A stretch of DNA of 21,210 nucleotides, taken from NCBI GenBank assembly GCA_047639615.1, contig JBLIOL010000055.1, positions 1 through 21,210 of the forward strand, given 5' to 3'. Source of the stretch: CAYWNK01 sp047639615. Lineage in GTDB: Bacteria > Planctomycetota > UBA1135 > GCA-002686595. How positions within the stretch are numbered: the stretch's first letter is position 1; each line of letters begins with the position of its first letter. Position numbers and translations under genes: made by a program. This document shows positions 7,891 through 15,142 of this stretch, in pieces. The notes under the pieces are model-generated. The model did no database searches, had not been told where the DNA came from, and saw only the letters and a list, made by a program, of their open reading frames with translations.

Positions 7891-7925
7891 CACCGCTACT
7901 AGCAACTATCACCAGCTGCTGGCGC

Positions 7926-7963
7926 CGCGGGGCCCTGTTCGATCACTCGAACAGGGCCCCGCG
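7926..7963 (+). terminator. Perfect 17-bp hairpin between convergent genes
   Basis: The arm at 7926-7942 is an exact reverse complement of 7947-7963, with a TCAC loop. It is GC-rich at the base and followed by TCATTTCC, a short T-containing stretch. It lies 35 bp after the lipoprotein stop and 55 bp beyond the miaA stop, so it can serve as an intrinsic terminator for the plus-strand gene and may also block minus-strand readthrough. Confidence 0.75.
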
Positions 7964-7989
7964 TCATTTCCGGTAGCTCCGCCTAGTGA

Positions 7990-8015
7990 TGTGTCACGAA
8001 AGTTCGTGTGACACA
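7990..8015 (-). terminator. Hairpin behind miaA
   Basis: TGTGTCAC (7990-7997) pairs with GTGACACA (8008-8015), with an inner GAA/TTC that could extend it. It begins 3 bases after the miaA stop codon on the minus strand. There is no T-tract. Candidate terminator or 3'-end stabilising hairpin for miaA. Confidence 0.4.
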
Positions 8016-8018
8016 GCC

Positions 8019-8951
8019 CTAGAGATCGAAGGCGGCTCGGGCGAGCTCTTGATTCTCGCTGGCCCCCACCTGCAGCCAGTTCACTTCGAACTTGCGGAAC
8101 CACGTGCGCTGCCGGCGCGCGAATTGACGGGTGCGTAGGGCGATGAGCTGCGCCGCCTCAGCGCGCTCGAGTTTGCCGTCGGCCCAGTCGAGCACGATGT
8201 TGTAGCCGAGGGCCTGGATGGCGCTCGCGCCGAAGCCGGGGTCGGCGCGGATGGCTAGCGCTTCCTCGCGCCAACCCGCAGCGAGCATGACCTCCGTACG
8301 TGCGGCGATGCGCTCATCGAGGATGGCCGTGTCTTGGGTTAGGCCGAGCACGCGCGCCTGGGCCAGGCGTGGGTTCGGGCGGCCGCGCCACTCCTGTTGC
8401 CATTGGGACAAGGGCTTGCCGGTTTGCTCGAGCACCTCGAAGGCGCGCACAACCCGGCGCACATCCCCGTGGTGCAAGCGCTCGGCGCTCTCCGGGTCCA
8501 CGGCGGCGAGCTCTGTGTGGAAGGCCTCGCTGCCCAGCTCCTCGGCGCGCTGCTCCAGCCGGGCGCGCAGCTCCGCGTCCACCTCGGGGCCCTCGAAGAG
8601 CCCGCGCAGCAGGGCCGCCAGGTAGAAGCCCGTGCCGCCCACGAAGAGCGCGCGCTTGCCCCGGGCCAGAATCCCCGCCACGGCCTGCTCGGCCTCGCGC
8701 AGGTAACGCTGCACGTCATAGCGCTCGTCCGGCCCCACCAGGTCCAGCATGTGATGCGGCGCCCGGGCCTGCTCCTGGGCATCCGGCTTGGCGGTCCCGA
8801 TGTCCATGCCGCGGTACACCAGCATGGAGTCCAGGGACACGATTTCGGCCCCGTGGCGCTGCGCCAGGTCCAGGGCCAGGGCCGTCTTGCCGGTGGCTGT
8901 GGCGCCAATCAGCACCAGCAGCGGGTCGGCATCGAGTGAAGAATCCGTCAT
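8019..8951 (-). CDS. miaA: tRNA dimethylallyltransferase MiaA
   Basis: MiaA transfers a dimethylallyl group to N6 of A37 in tRNAs that read codons starting with U. The protein has 310 residues, the usual length. The P-loop is GATATGKT (16-23), followed by the family motifs DSMLVYRGMDIGTAKP (41-56), HHMLD (66-70), GGTGFY (105-110), GDVRRVVRAFEV in the middle, and the C-terminal basic RQFARRQRTWFRKF segment that contacts tRNA. All catalytic landmarks are intact. The start is ATG 8951, without a clear SD; a -10-like TACTAT ends 11 bases upstream of it. The gene is divergent from the secreted protein gene at 9001, with only 49 bp between them. In many bacteria miaA follows mutL; here both are present and on the same strand, separated by one plus-strand gene. 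Confidence 0.96.
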   Translation of the reverse strand: MTDSSLDADPLLVLIGATATGKTALALDLAQRHGAEIVSLDSMLVYRGMDIGTAKPDAQEQARAPHHMLDLVGPDERYDVQRYLREAEQAVAGILARGKRALFVGGTGFYLAALLRGLFEGPEVDAELRARLEQRAEELGSEAFHTELAAVDPESAERLHHGDVRRVVRAFEVLEQTGKPLSQWQQEWRGRPNPRLAQARVLGLTQDTAILDERIAARTEVMLAAGWREEALAIRADPGFGASAIQALGYNIVLDWADGKLERAEAAQLIALRTRQFARRQRTWFRKFEVNWLQVGASENQELARAAFDL

Positions 8952-8962
8952 GGGCGGCCTGA

Positions 8963-8969
8963 ATAGTAT
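8963..8969. promoter_or_regulatory. Shared -10-like sequence between divergent genes
   Basis: The near-palindrome around ATAGTAT reads TAGTAT on the plus strand (8964-8969) and TACTAT on the minus strand (8968-8963). It lies 13 bases before a possible plus-strand start at ATG 8983 and 11 bases before miaA. No convincing -35 boxes are present on either side. If functional, both transcripts would have almost no leader. Confidence 0.3.
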
Positions 8970-9000
8970 CCCCCGCCGCCCGATGTCCTATCTTCATCCC

Positions 9001-10044
9001 ATGCGAGTCCTCTGCGCCCTACTGCTTCTGTGCCCCTCGGCCCTCAGCCAAGACAATCCGCCCGTCAGCCAAGACAATCCGCCCGTCAGCCTGCCGAGCA
9101 TGGGCCCGCCGCCCCTGATGGCCGCTGATGGCAAGCTGGCCGCCCCAGGTCGCATCCCCGAGGGTGTCTCCCAGGAGGCCCGGGCGCGCTGGGCCAAGCT
9201 GGTGCAAGGCTCGTATGTGAGCGGCGTGCAGACCCAGCCGATCCGCTCCTTCTCCATGGGCTTCGACCTGCGCATCCGCACGGTCGGCGTTGACAACAGC
9301 CCCTCCAAGGATGTGCGCGCCACCTTCGACTACCTGGACGAGAAGAGCGGCTATGTGCGCGGCACCTACCACGACTCGGGCCGCGCCATGCTGCGCGGAC
9401 CGAAGGGCGATTGGTCCGAGGACAAGACCGGCTCACTCAAGATCGACGGTCGCGAGGACCAAGCCAGCCGCGACGAGCTCGATCGCCTGCTTGCCATCAG
9501 CCGCAACTTCGTTTCCCTGGCGCGCCCCGAAGGCGTGCGCCTGGTGGACATGCGCGAGCTCAACCCGAAAGCTATCGACGCCAGCCTACGCACCCCCCTT
9601 GATCGTCGCACGCTCGAGTTTGGCGGCGGGCGCTTCCTGCGCCTGCCCGAGAACGCCATGGTGCAAGCGGCCCTCGCCCTGACCTGGATCGAAGTGGCCA
9701 GCCCCGACTTCCGCCTCTACGTGCCCCCCGGCGAACTCACCGCCGCCGGCACAGAACCTGTCTATCGCGCGATCCTTGGACTCGCCGCAGATGGCCACGT
9801 GCAGTTCGCACAGTTCACTCGCGACGACAACGGCCCCTCGCTTGCCTCGGCCTTGTTCGTGCACATCAAGCAGCTCACGGAAGTCGGCGGCTATCGCTTC
9901 CCGCGCGTGATCGAAGTGCACAGCGTGGTGAGCGATCGCTTGCCCTGGCAGTTCGAAGAGAACCCGAGCTTCGAGCTCTACGGCCTAGAGAGCCACACGC
10001 AGCTCAACCCCACATTGCAGGCGAAAGACTTCCTGCCGAATTAG
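9001..10044 (+). CDS. Secreted protein of unknown function
   Basis: A 347-residue product with a signal peptide (MRVLCALLLLCPSALSQ), so it is probably periplasmic. The mature N-terminus carries two copies of a seven-residue unit (SQDNPPV), produced by an exact 21-bp tandem repeat, followed by a Pro-rich linker. From about residue 75 the chain looks like one beta-rich domain (SFSMGFDLRIRTV, then ATFDYLDEKSGYVRGTY, later VYRAILGLAADGHVQFAQF). This pattern recalls the half-barrel of LolA-type or DUF-type outer-membrane-lipoprotein-sorting relatives, but I see no diagnostic motif. An ATG at 8983 would add six residues; I prefer 9001 because it gives a clean signal peptide. Neither start has an SD. 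Its end is followed by a large inverted repeat. Confidence 0.8.
   Translation: MRVLCALLLLCPSALSQDNPPVSQDNPPVSLPSMGPPPLMAADGKLAAPGRIPEGVSQEARARWAKLVQGSYVSGVQTQPIRSFSMGFDLRIRTVGVDNSPSKDVRATFDYLDEKSGYVRGTYHDSGRAMLRGPKGDWSEDKTGSLKIDGREDQASRDELDRLLAISRNFVSLARPEGVRLVDMRELNPKAIDASLRTPLDRRTLEFGGGRFLRLPENAMVQAALALTWIEVASPDFRLYVPPGELTAAGTEPVYRAILGLAADGHVQFAQFTRDDNGPSLASALFVHIKQLTEVGGYRFPRVIEVHSVVSDRLPWQFEENPSFELYGLESHTQLNPTLQAKDFLPN
9045..9086 (+). repeat. Exact 21-bp tandem duplication in a coding region
   Basis: The 21-base unit at 9045-9065 is repeated exactly at 9066-9086 and followed by the first five bases of a third copy. Being seven codons long, it keeps the frame and doubles the peptide SQDNPPV at the predicted mature N-terminus. 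It looks like a recent slippage event. Confidence 0.9.
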
Positions 10045-10047
10045 CAA

Positions 10048-10121
10048 CGAGTTCGGGCGCATGGGGTCAGGCACAAGAGCTCACCGACCATACTGAGCCT
10101 GACGCCATGCGCCCAAACTCG
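10048..10121. repeat. Imperfect 25-bp inverted repeat between convergent genes (REP-like)
   Basis: The arms 10048-10072 and 10097-10121 match as reverse complements at 23 of 25 positions, enclosing a 24-base spacer. It starts 3 bases after the stop at 10044 and ends 1 base before the mutL stop. It could be a bidirectional terminator. Its arms contain GGGGTCAGGC and GCCTGACGCC, resembling palindromic elements of the REP type, but only one copy is in the window, so repetitiveness is not shown. Confidence 0.7.
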
Positions 10122-10122
10122 G

Positions 10123-12003
10123 CTAGCGGCGGTGGAAGGCGCGCTCTAGGTCGGGCAGGGTGAACTTCACCCGCGTGGGCCGACTATGGGGACAGGTCTG
10201 GTCCGTTTCAAGTTCGCGCGCGCGTTCCAACAGGCTTCGGATGTCGCTCTCGCTGAGCTCATCACCGGCCATGATCGAGGAACGGCAAGCTGCGGAGTGC
10301 AGCACCTCTTCGATCACATCCTCAGCCTCCGGCGGCTTGCCCGTGCGGCCTAGAATCTCGATCAGGTCGCGCACGACGCCTTCCGGATCCGGATGACGCA
10401 GGCGGGCGGGCAGGCCATGCACGGCCATGCTGCCCTTCCCAAATACCGCCAGCTCGATGCCGATGCGACCGAGTGAGTCTAGGTGGCCTGAGAGCAGCTC
10501 CTGATCGGAACGGCTCACGTCCACGATCTCCGGCACGAGCAGGCGCTGCACCTCGACCTTATTCTCGCGCACATCCCGGCGCAGGAACTCGAAGGTCATA
10601 CGCTCGTGTAGGGCGTGCTGGTCGATGATCTCGAAGCCGTCTGGCACCACGCGCACGATGTAGGTCTTGTCCACCTGCAGGTACGGCCCGCGCAGGTCGT
10701 CGACGCTGGCCCATTCGTCCGTGTCCGCCCTATCAGCGGCGGCAGCATCCGTGCCCTGCGGGGTCGGCGGCACGAAATCCTTGCCGGCTACCTCGCGCAC
10801 TTCGCTCGCAGCACGCTCACGGGGCTCAGGGCTAAAGCCGAACCCGCCCGAGGGGTTCGAGCTGACGCGCGCGCCGAAGGGCCGCGACTCCGAAGAGCTG
10901 GGCCCGACGGGCAAGCGGCCTTGATTAGGATCCTCACGCACAAGGCGCCGTTGACGCGACTGCATCATGGACTCGCCCGGCGTGGACATGTCCGTTAGGC
11001 GAATAGCCTCGCGCAGGTTCTCCAGCAGGAAGCCGAAGAGCGGACGTTGATCGCGGAAGCGCACCTCGGCCATGGCCGGGTGCACGTTCACATCCACCAG
11101 GGCCGGGTCCAGGGACAGTCGCAGGAAGCCGACCGGTTGGCGGCCCTCCTCAAGGAACCCGCGGTAGGCCTCCTTGAGCACACGGATCAGCACCTTGTCG
11201 CGCACGGGCCGGCCGTTCAGGAACCACATCTGACGCGAGGTGTCGCGCCGACTGAAGCGCGGTGGTGCCACGTAGCCGGTCAGGTGAGTCGTCCCGTGGG
11301 AGGCCTTGACCTCGACCAGGGACTCGGCCAACTCGGCGCCGAAGGTTCGCCGGATACGCGCGAGGAAATCCATGCTGGCTTCCACGTCGAAGACGCGCTT
11401 GCCCCCATGGGTGACCACGAAGCCGACGCCCTCGTGGGCCAGGGCCATGCGTTGCACCACATCCAAGCAGCGCGACAGCTCGGTCGAGGTGCGCTTCATG
11501 AAGCGCCGCCGGGCCGGTGTGTTGTAAAAGAGATCGCGCACTTCGATCGAAGTGCCCGTGGGCGCGCCCGCCTCACGCACGTCGCCGCGCCGGCCGCCTT
11601 CGTTCTCGATGCGGTGGCCAAGGCTTGCGCCGCGTACGCGGCTTTGAATAACGCAGCGCGACACGGAACCGATGGATGCCAAGGCCTCGCCGCGGAAGCC
11701 GAGGCTGGCGATGTGCTCCAGGTCTTCCGGGCTGCGCAGCTTGCTGGTGGCGTGGGGCTCGAAGGCCAGCACTAGATCTTCCGCGCCCATGCCGCAGCCG
11801 TCATCGGTGACGCGCACCAACTTCACACCGCCCTCCTCGAGCTCGACGAGTACTTGAGTGGCGCCCGCGTCTAGGGCGTTCTCCACCAGCTCCTTCACCA
11901 GCGAGGCGGGACGTTCGATGACCTCGCCCGCGGCGATCTGGTTGCGGACCACCTCACCGAGAACGGCGATGCGCGGCTGGGCCATTTCAGATGCGTCGGT
12001 CAT
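10123..12003 (-). CDS. mutL: DNA mismatch repair protein MutL with endonuclease motif
   Basis: MutL links MutS mismatch recognition to strand incision. The 626 residues start with the GHKL ATPase: NQIAAGEVIERPASLVKELVENALDAGA (21-48, cited as family motif I), DDGCGMG (67-73), ATSKL (85-89) and LGFRGEALASI (101-111). The transducer domain ends in VDVNVHPAMAEVRF (303-316), where the usual Lys after HPA is Met311. A flexible linker (about 340-430) leads to the C-terminal domain with the nicking-endonuclease motif DQHALHERMTFE (461-472, pattern DQHAxxExxxxE), SAACRSS (570-576) and CPHSRPT (604-610). This set marks the MutH-independent class that nicks DNA itself. The start is ATG 12003 without an SD; a promoter-like TATGAT ends six bases upstream, suggesting a leaderless mRNA. 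Confidence 0.96.
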   Translation of the reverse strand: MTDASEMAQPRIAVLGEVVRNQIAAGEVIERPASLVKELVENALDAGATQVLVELEEGGVKLVRVTDDGCGMGAEDLVLAFEPHATSKLRSPEDLEHIASLGFRGEALASIGSVSRCVIQSRVRGASLGHRIENEGGRRGDVREAGAPTGTSIEVRDLFYNTPARRRFMKRTSTELSRCLDVVQRMALAHEGVGFVVTHGGKRVFDVEASMDFLARIRRTFGAELAESLVEVKASHGTTHLTGYVAPPRFSRRDTSRQMWFLNGRPVRDKVLIRVLKEAYRGFLEEGRQPVGFLRLSLDPALVDVNVHPAMAEVRFRDQRPLFGFLLENLREAIRLTDMSTPGESMMQSRQRRLVREDPNQGRLPVGPSSSESRPFGARVSSNPSGGFGFSPEPRERAASEVREVAGKDFVPPTPQGTDAAAADRADTDEWASVDDLRGPYLQVDKTYIVRVVPDGFEIIDQHALHERMTFEFLRRDVRENKVEVQRLLVPEIVDVSRSDQELLSGHLDSLGRIGIELAVFGKGSMAVHGLPARLRHPDPEGVVRDLIEILGRTGKPPEAEDVIEEVLHSAACRSSIMAGDELSESDIRSLLERARELETDQTCPHSRPTRVKFTLPDLERAFHRR

Positions 12004-12009
12004 GGTTCC

Positions 12010-12037
12010 ATCATAGGCCCGAAACGCCCCGGGCCAA
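12010..12037 (-). promoter_or_regulatory. Candidate mutL promoter giving a leaderless transcript
   Basis: On the minus strand TTGGCC (12037-12032), a 16-base spacer and TATGAT (12015-12010) precede the mutL ATG at 12003 by six bases. The expected start point of transcription falls on or next to the start codon. It lies in the 47-bp gap behind the PQQ-like gene, so mutL may have its own transcript. Confidence 0.45.
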
Positions 12038-12050
12038 GGCTTCGGCCCCG

Positions 12051-13370
12051 CTAGTCGCGGTCTTCGCCGATGCAGTACAGGCTGGAGGTGCCACGCAGGT
12101 ATAGGTCGCCCCCGGCGGCCACAGGAGAGGCATCAAAGACCGCGTCTAGGCTATTGACAGCCACCAACGTGAACTCCGGTCCGCGGCTCACCACGGCGGT
12201 AAGGCCCTCCCGGGAGCAGATGTAGAGGTAGTCCCCCACCACGGTCACCGAGGAGTAGACCGAGCGCAGTTCGCCCAGGCGCTGGCCTGCGTAGAGCTCC
12301 TCGCCGGTGCCGGCGTCCACGCAGGAGAGCACGCCGTTGTTGCCGCGCAGAAAGTAGATCAGCCCGTCCATCAAGGCGCCGGACGGCACGTAGGAGGTAC
12401 CCTTGTGATGCTCCCAGAGCACGCTCTCGGACTTGCGCAGATCGCCCTTGGCACCTTCCACGCGCACGGCCTGCAGGGTGTTTCCGCGATAGCCGCTCAT
12501 CATGAAGACCACGCCCTCCGCGTACATGGCGGTCGGAATGCAGTTGGTGGTCATGCCATCCACGGTCCAGACCACCTCGCCGTTCGCGAGGTCGTAGGCG
12601 CGCGTAGCATTCGTAGCCGGAACCACCACGAGGTGGCGTTCGCCATCCGGCACGATGCGCGGCGTGACCCAGGTGGTGGGCTCGTCGCGGGACTTGCGCC
12701 AAAGCTCCTTACCCGTGGACTTGTCCAAGGCCAAGATGAAGTCCTCGCCCTCGTGATCCCAAACCACCACCAGCGTGTCCCCGTGCAAGGCCGGCGAAGC
12801 GCCCTCCCCGAACTCACGCCGAGTCTGCATGCGACCTAGGTCCTTGGACCAGATCGTCTTGCCCTGCATGTCCAAGCAGAACAGCCCGCGCGAACCAAGG
12901 AAGACGAACAAGTGCTCGCCGTCGGTCACGGGCGAAGCGGAGGCTTGGGTATTGGTCGCGTGCCCGCCCTCGTGGGGCACGGTCTCGGTCAGCTTGCTGC
13001 TCCAGGCCACCTCGCCGCTGGAGCGCTTGATGGCTAGGGTCCAAAACTCGTAGATGTTGGTGGGCGGCGGAGAGCGCCGGCCACTGTCCACGGGCTCGGC
13101 ACCGTCGGCACCCTCGGGAGTACGGTCGGTGGGCACGGCCGTGGTCAGGAAGAGGTGCTCACCCCAGATCACCGGCGTCGAACTGCCAGCGCCCGGCAGG
13201 TCGATCCTCCAACGCACGTTGTCCTCCTCGGTCCAATCCGTAGGCGCTTCGAGATCGGCGCTGCCTCCGTTACCGCTAGGTCCACGCCAACGGGACCAGT
13301 CGTCGGATTGTGCGCCGGCCAAGGAGCAAAGCGAGAAGGTCAGGAGCAGGGCGAAGTGTGTGTGGCGCAT
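12051..13370 (-). CDS. Secreted PQQ-like beta-propeller repeat protein
   Basis: This 439-residue protein has a signal peptide (MRHTHFALLLTFSLCSLAGA) and then DDWSRWRGPSGNGGS (23-37), the entry motif of many PQQ-like propeller proteins annotated as BamB-like. Repeated blade signatures follow: a small hydrophobic strand, then G..LF/VF..., then LDxxTGxxLW-type turns, for example ALDKSTGKELWRKS, YDLANGEVVWTVDG and CVDAGTGEELYAG. It probably acts outside the cytoplasm. True PQQ binding or dehydrogenase activity is not indicated, since the catalytic residues of quinoprotein dehydrogenases are not seen; a scaffold role is equally possible. The start is ATG 13370. It precedes mutL on the same strand by 47 bp, with no functional link apparent. 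Confidence 0.88.
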   Translation of the reverse strand: MRHTHFALLLTFSLCSLAGAQSDDWSRWRGPSGNGGSADLEAPTDWTEEDNVRWRIDLPGAGSSTPVIWGEHLFLTTAVPTDRTPEGADGAEPVDSGRRSPPPTNIYEFWTLAIKRSSGEVAWSSKLTETVPHEGGHATNTQASASPVTDGEHLFVFLGSRGLFCLDMQGKTIWSKDLGRMQTRREFGEGASPALHGDTLVVVWDHEGEDFILALDKSTGKELWRKSRDEPTTWVTPRIVPDGERHLVVVPATNATRAYDLANGEVVWTVDGMTTNCIPTAMYAEGVVFMMSGYRGNTLQAVRVEGAKGDLRKSESVLWEHHKGTSYVPSGALMDGLIYFLRGNNGVLSCVDAGTGEELYAGQRLGELRSVYSSVTVVGDYLYICSREGLTAVVSRGPEFTLVAVNSLDAVFDASPVAAGGDLYLRGTSSLYCIGEDRD

Positions 13371-13538
13371 GGGGTTCTTTGTTTGGGCGGTGCCGCTGGG
13401 GAACGGGCAGCTCTACGAACTAGGGACACTGTGGCAAGCATCCACGGCTTTCGCACGGAGCAGTCTAGCCGGACTTGAATTTCGTTGCCTGCGCCCCATG
13501 CGGTACGCTGGTGACACACCCCATACGACGGCCCCCCC

Positions 13539-13901
13539 ATGATTGAGCTCCTCCCCCAGAACGACGGCAACCTCGTCGCCATCCGCTTCATCGGCAAAAT
13601 CCTGCACGAGGATTTCGAAACGCTGACCCCCATTCTCGACGCGCAGATCGAGTCGGACGGCGGCAGCATCCGCTTGCTGCTGGACCTCTCCGCCTTCGAA
13701 GGCTGGGAGGACCTGCATGCCATTTGGGATCACTTCATTCTGGTCAAGAACCACCACAAGCAAGTCGAGCGCATCGCGGTCGTCGGAGACGAGACCTGGG
13801 AGCGCCGACTGGCTGAGTTCCTGGTGCGCTTCAAGGTGGCGGGGGTGGGTTACTACACCCCCGACCGCATCGAAGCGGCTTGCGAATGGTTGGCTAGCTA
13901 A
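13539..13901 (+). CDS. SpoIIAA/STAS-like domain protein
   Basis: A 120-residue single-domain protein that I recognise as the SpoIIAA-like family (related to STAS domains, Pfam SpoIIAA-like). Landmarks: MIELLPQNDGNLVAIRFIGK at the start, DFETLTPILDAQI, LLLDLSAFEGWED near residue 47-59, RIAVVGDETWERRLAEF near 79-95 and GVGYYTPDRIEAACEWL at the end. Members are small cytosolic proteins that may act as anti-sigma-antagonist-like or lipid-binding modules; the precise role is not known. The start is ATG 13539, without an SD. No partner kinase or sigma factor gene is beside it. The last eight bases overlap the end of the convergent aminotransferase gene, both stops sharing the GCTAGC palindrome. Confidence 0.88.
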   Translation: MIELLPQNDGNLVAIRFIGKILHEDFETLTPILDAQIESDGGSIRLLLDLSAFEGWEDLHAIWDHFILVKNHHKQVERIAVVGDETWERRLAEFLVRFKVAGVGYYTPDRIEAACEWLAS

Positions 13902-15057
13902 GCACTTCCACGAAGCGCTCGAGGTCTGCGCCGTGGTTGTAGACGTGGGGCGAGATGCGCCAGCCGCCGTCGCGGCGTGAGATTTCCACGCCGGCGGCGG
14001 CCAAGCTCTCGGAGAGCGCATCGAACTGGCTCGCGTCGCGCGGCGTGATGCGGAAGAGGTGCGGCGCCTGCAGGCCGCCCCCGAAGTCGCTGAAGCTGAC
14101 CTTATCCATCGGCAGCGCCGCGCAGAGTGCATCTGCGAAGGCACGCCCATGGGCGGAGATCGCTTCCGGGGTCAGTTGAATGAGAGTCTTAAGGGCTGCT
14201 TCCCAACCGGCCAGGCGCAGGAAGGCCGAACTCTCGCCGTGGTCGAACTTGGCAGCGAGAGAGGCGAAGTCGCGGCGGTATTCGCCCAGGCTATTGAAGT
14301 CGCTGGAGCCGTCGAAGTTCTTCCAGTTCCAGTCCAAGGGCTCGAGCTTTTCCTGCAGCTCCCGGGTCAAGCGCATGAAGCCCGTGCCATAGGGGCCGAG
14401 CAGCCACTTGTAGCCGCCGGCCAGCACGATGTCACAGTGCATATCATCGGGCATGGCCGAGTCCGCACCAGCGCTTTGCGTCACGTCCAGGAGACTGAGC
14501 GCACCTGCCTGCTTGGCGGCACCCAAGACCGCGCGCAGGTCCAAGCGCCTGCCATCCGTCCAGGACAGGGGCTCGGTTGCGACCAAAGCCGTGTGCTCGT
14601 CGATCTGCTCGATCAAGCGCTCGCTGGCACCCGGCCCGCCCTCCACCATCTCAAAACTGAAGCCATGCGCAGCTAGCTCCATCCAGGTCTGCACGTTGCT
14701 GGGAAATTGCCCCTGCACACCGAGGATGCGCCGGCGCTTGCCCACCAATTCGTCCGCCTGCAGGCGCAGGTTCCAAGCGATGGTAGCCGTGCCCTGACTC
14801 GCCGATCCGGTCAGGCTGAAGCGCTCCTTGGGACCGCCCACCACCTGCGCCAGCAGCTCGCGCACCCGATCGCCGGGACCAAAGAAATCCTCCACGCCAA
14901 AGTCCGGGCAAGCCATGCGCGTGATGCAATTCTGCATGGCCTCGGTCGCCAACAGAGGCAAGGGCGACATGTACGCAGCGTTCACAAAGGTCCGGCCGGC
15001 AGGCATGGGCGCGAAGAGCTCGCGCCCCGGGTGAATCAGCTCTTGGGTAGTGGGCAT
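13894..15057 (-). CDS. Class V aminotransferase / cysteine desulfurase-like PLP enzyme
   Basis: A 387-residue fold type I PLP-dependent enzyme. The Schiff-base Lys is K217 in AGGYKWLLGPYGTGFM (213-228), and the cofactor Asp and Gln are D191 and Q194 in LLDVTQSAGA (189-198). The N-terminus has VNAAYMSPLP (25-34), typical of the isopenicillin-N-epimerase-like and selenocysteine lyase-like class V group. GSASQGTATIAWNL (84-97) lies at the phosphate-binding site. No catalytic Cys loop of the NifS/IscS type is evident near residues 320-350, so desulfurase activity is doubtful; an aminotransferase or lyase acting on an unknown substrate is more likely. The start is ATG 15057, with TAGAAT eight bases upstream. 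It is divergent from the methyltransferase gene (85 bp between starts). Confidence 0.88.
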   Translation of the reverse strand: MPTTQELIHPGRELFAPMPAGRTFVNAAYMSPLPLLATEAMQNCITRMACPDFGVEDFFGPGDRVRELLAQVVGGPKERFSLTGSASQGTATIAWNLRLQADELVGKRRRILGVQGQFPSNVQTWMELAAHGFSFEMVEGGPGASERLIEQIDEHTALVATEPLSWTDGRRLDLRAVLGAAKQAGALSLLDVTQSAGADSAMPDDMHCDIVLAGGYKWLLGPYGTGFMRLTRELQEKLEPLDWNWKNFDGSSDFNSLGEYRRDFASLAAKFDHGESSAFLRLAGWEAALKTLIQLTPEAISAHGRAFADALCAALPMDKVSFSDFGGGLQAPHLFRITPRDASQFDALSESLAAAGVEISRRDGGWRISPHVYNHGADLERFVEVLS

Positions 15058-15065
15058 AGCCCCCC

Positions 15066-15071
15066 ATTCTA
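15066..15071 (-). promoter_or_regulatory. -10-like hexamer next to the aminotransferase start
   Basis: TAGAAT on the minus strand (15071-15066) is eight bases from ATG 15057, with no SD in between. A clear -35 is missing. It fits the same near-leaderless arrangement seen at mutL. Confidence 0.3.
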
Positions 15072-15091
15072 GCCACCATCAGGAACGGACG

Positions 15092-15101
15092 TGGCATGCC
15101 A
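15092..15101. promoter_or_regulatory. Palindrome in the divergent aminotransferase/methyltransferase promoter region
   Basis: TGGCATGCCA is a perfect 10-bp palindrome in the 85-bp intergenic stretch. It overlaps the region where a plus-strand -10 (CATACT, 15100-15105) could lie for the methyltransferase gene. It could be an operator half-site pair, but a 10-bp palindrome is weak evidence alone. Confidence 0.2.
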
Positions 15102-15142
15102 TACTGTGGCCCCGCACATTCAAGCCCCCTGCCGCCTCAGCC

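Noticed and set aside
8300..8962. A 220-codon Arg/Pro-rich frame opposite miaA
   Set aside because: The composition is typical of antisense GC-rich reading and there are no domains; miaA motifs are complete on the other strand.
11047..11775. A 242-codon plus-strand frame opposite mutL
   Set aside because: The His/Ala/Gly-rich translation follows from the antisense of the MutL ATPase domain; no motif or RBS.
13894..13901. Overlapping stops of two convergent genes as a sign of a misannotated gene
   Set aside because: Both proteins match their families to the C-terminus; the 8-bp overlap sharing GCTAGC is a normal compact convergent arrangement.
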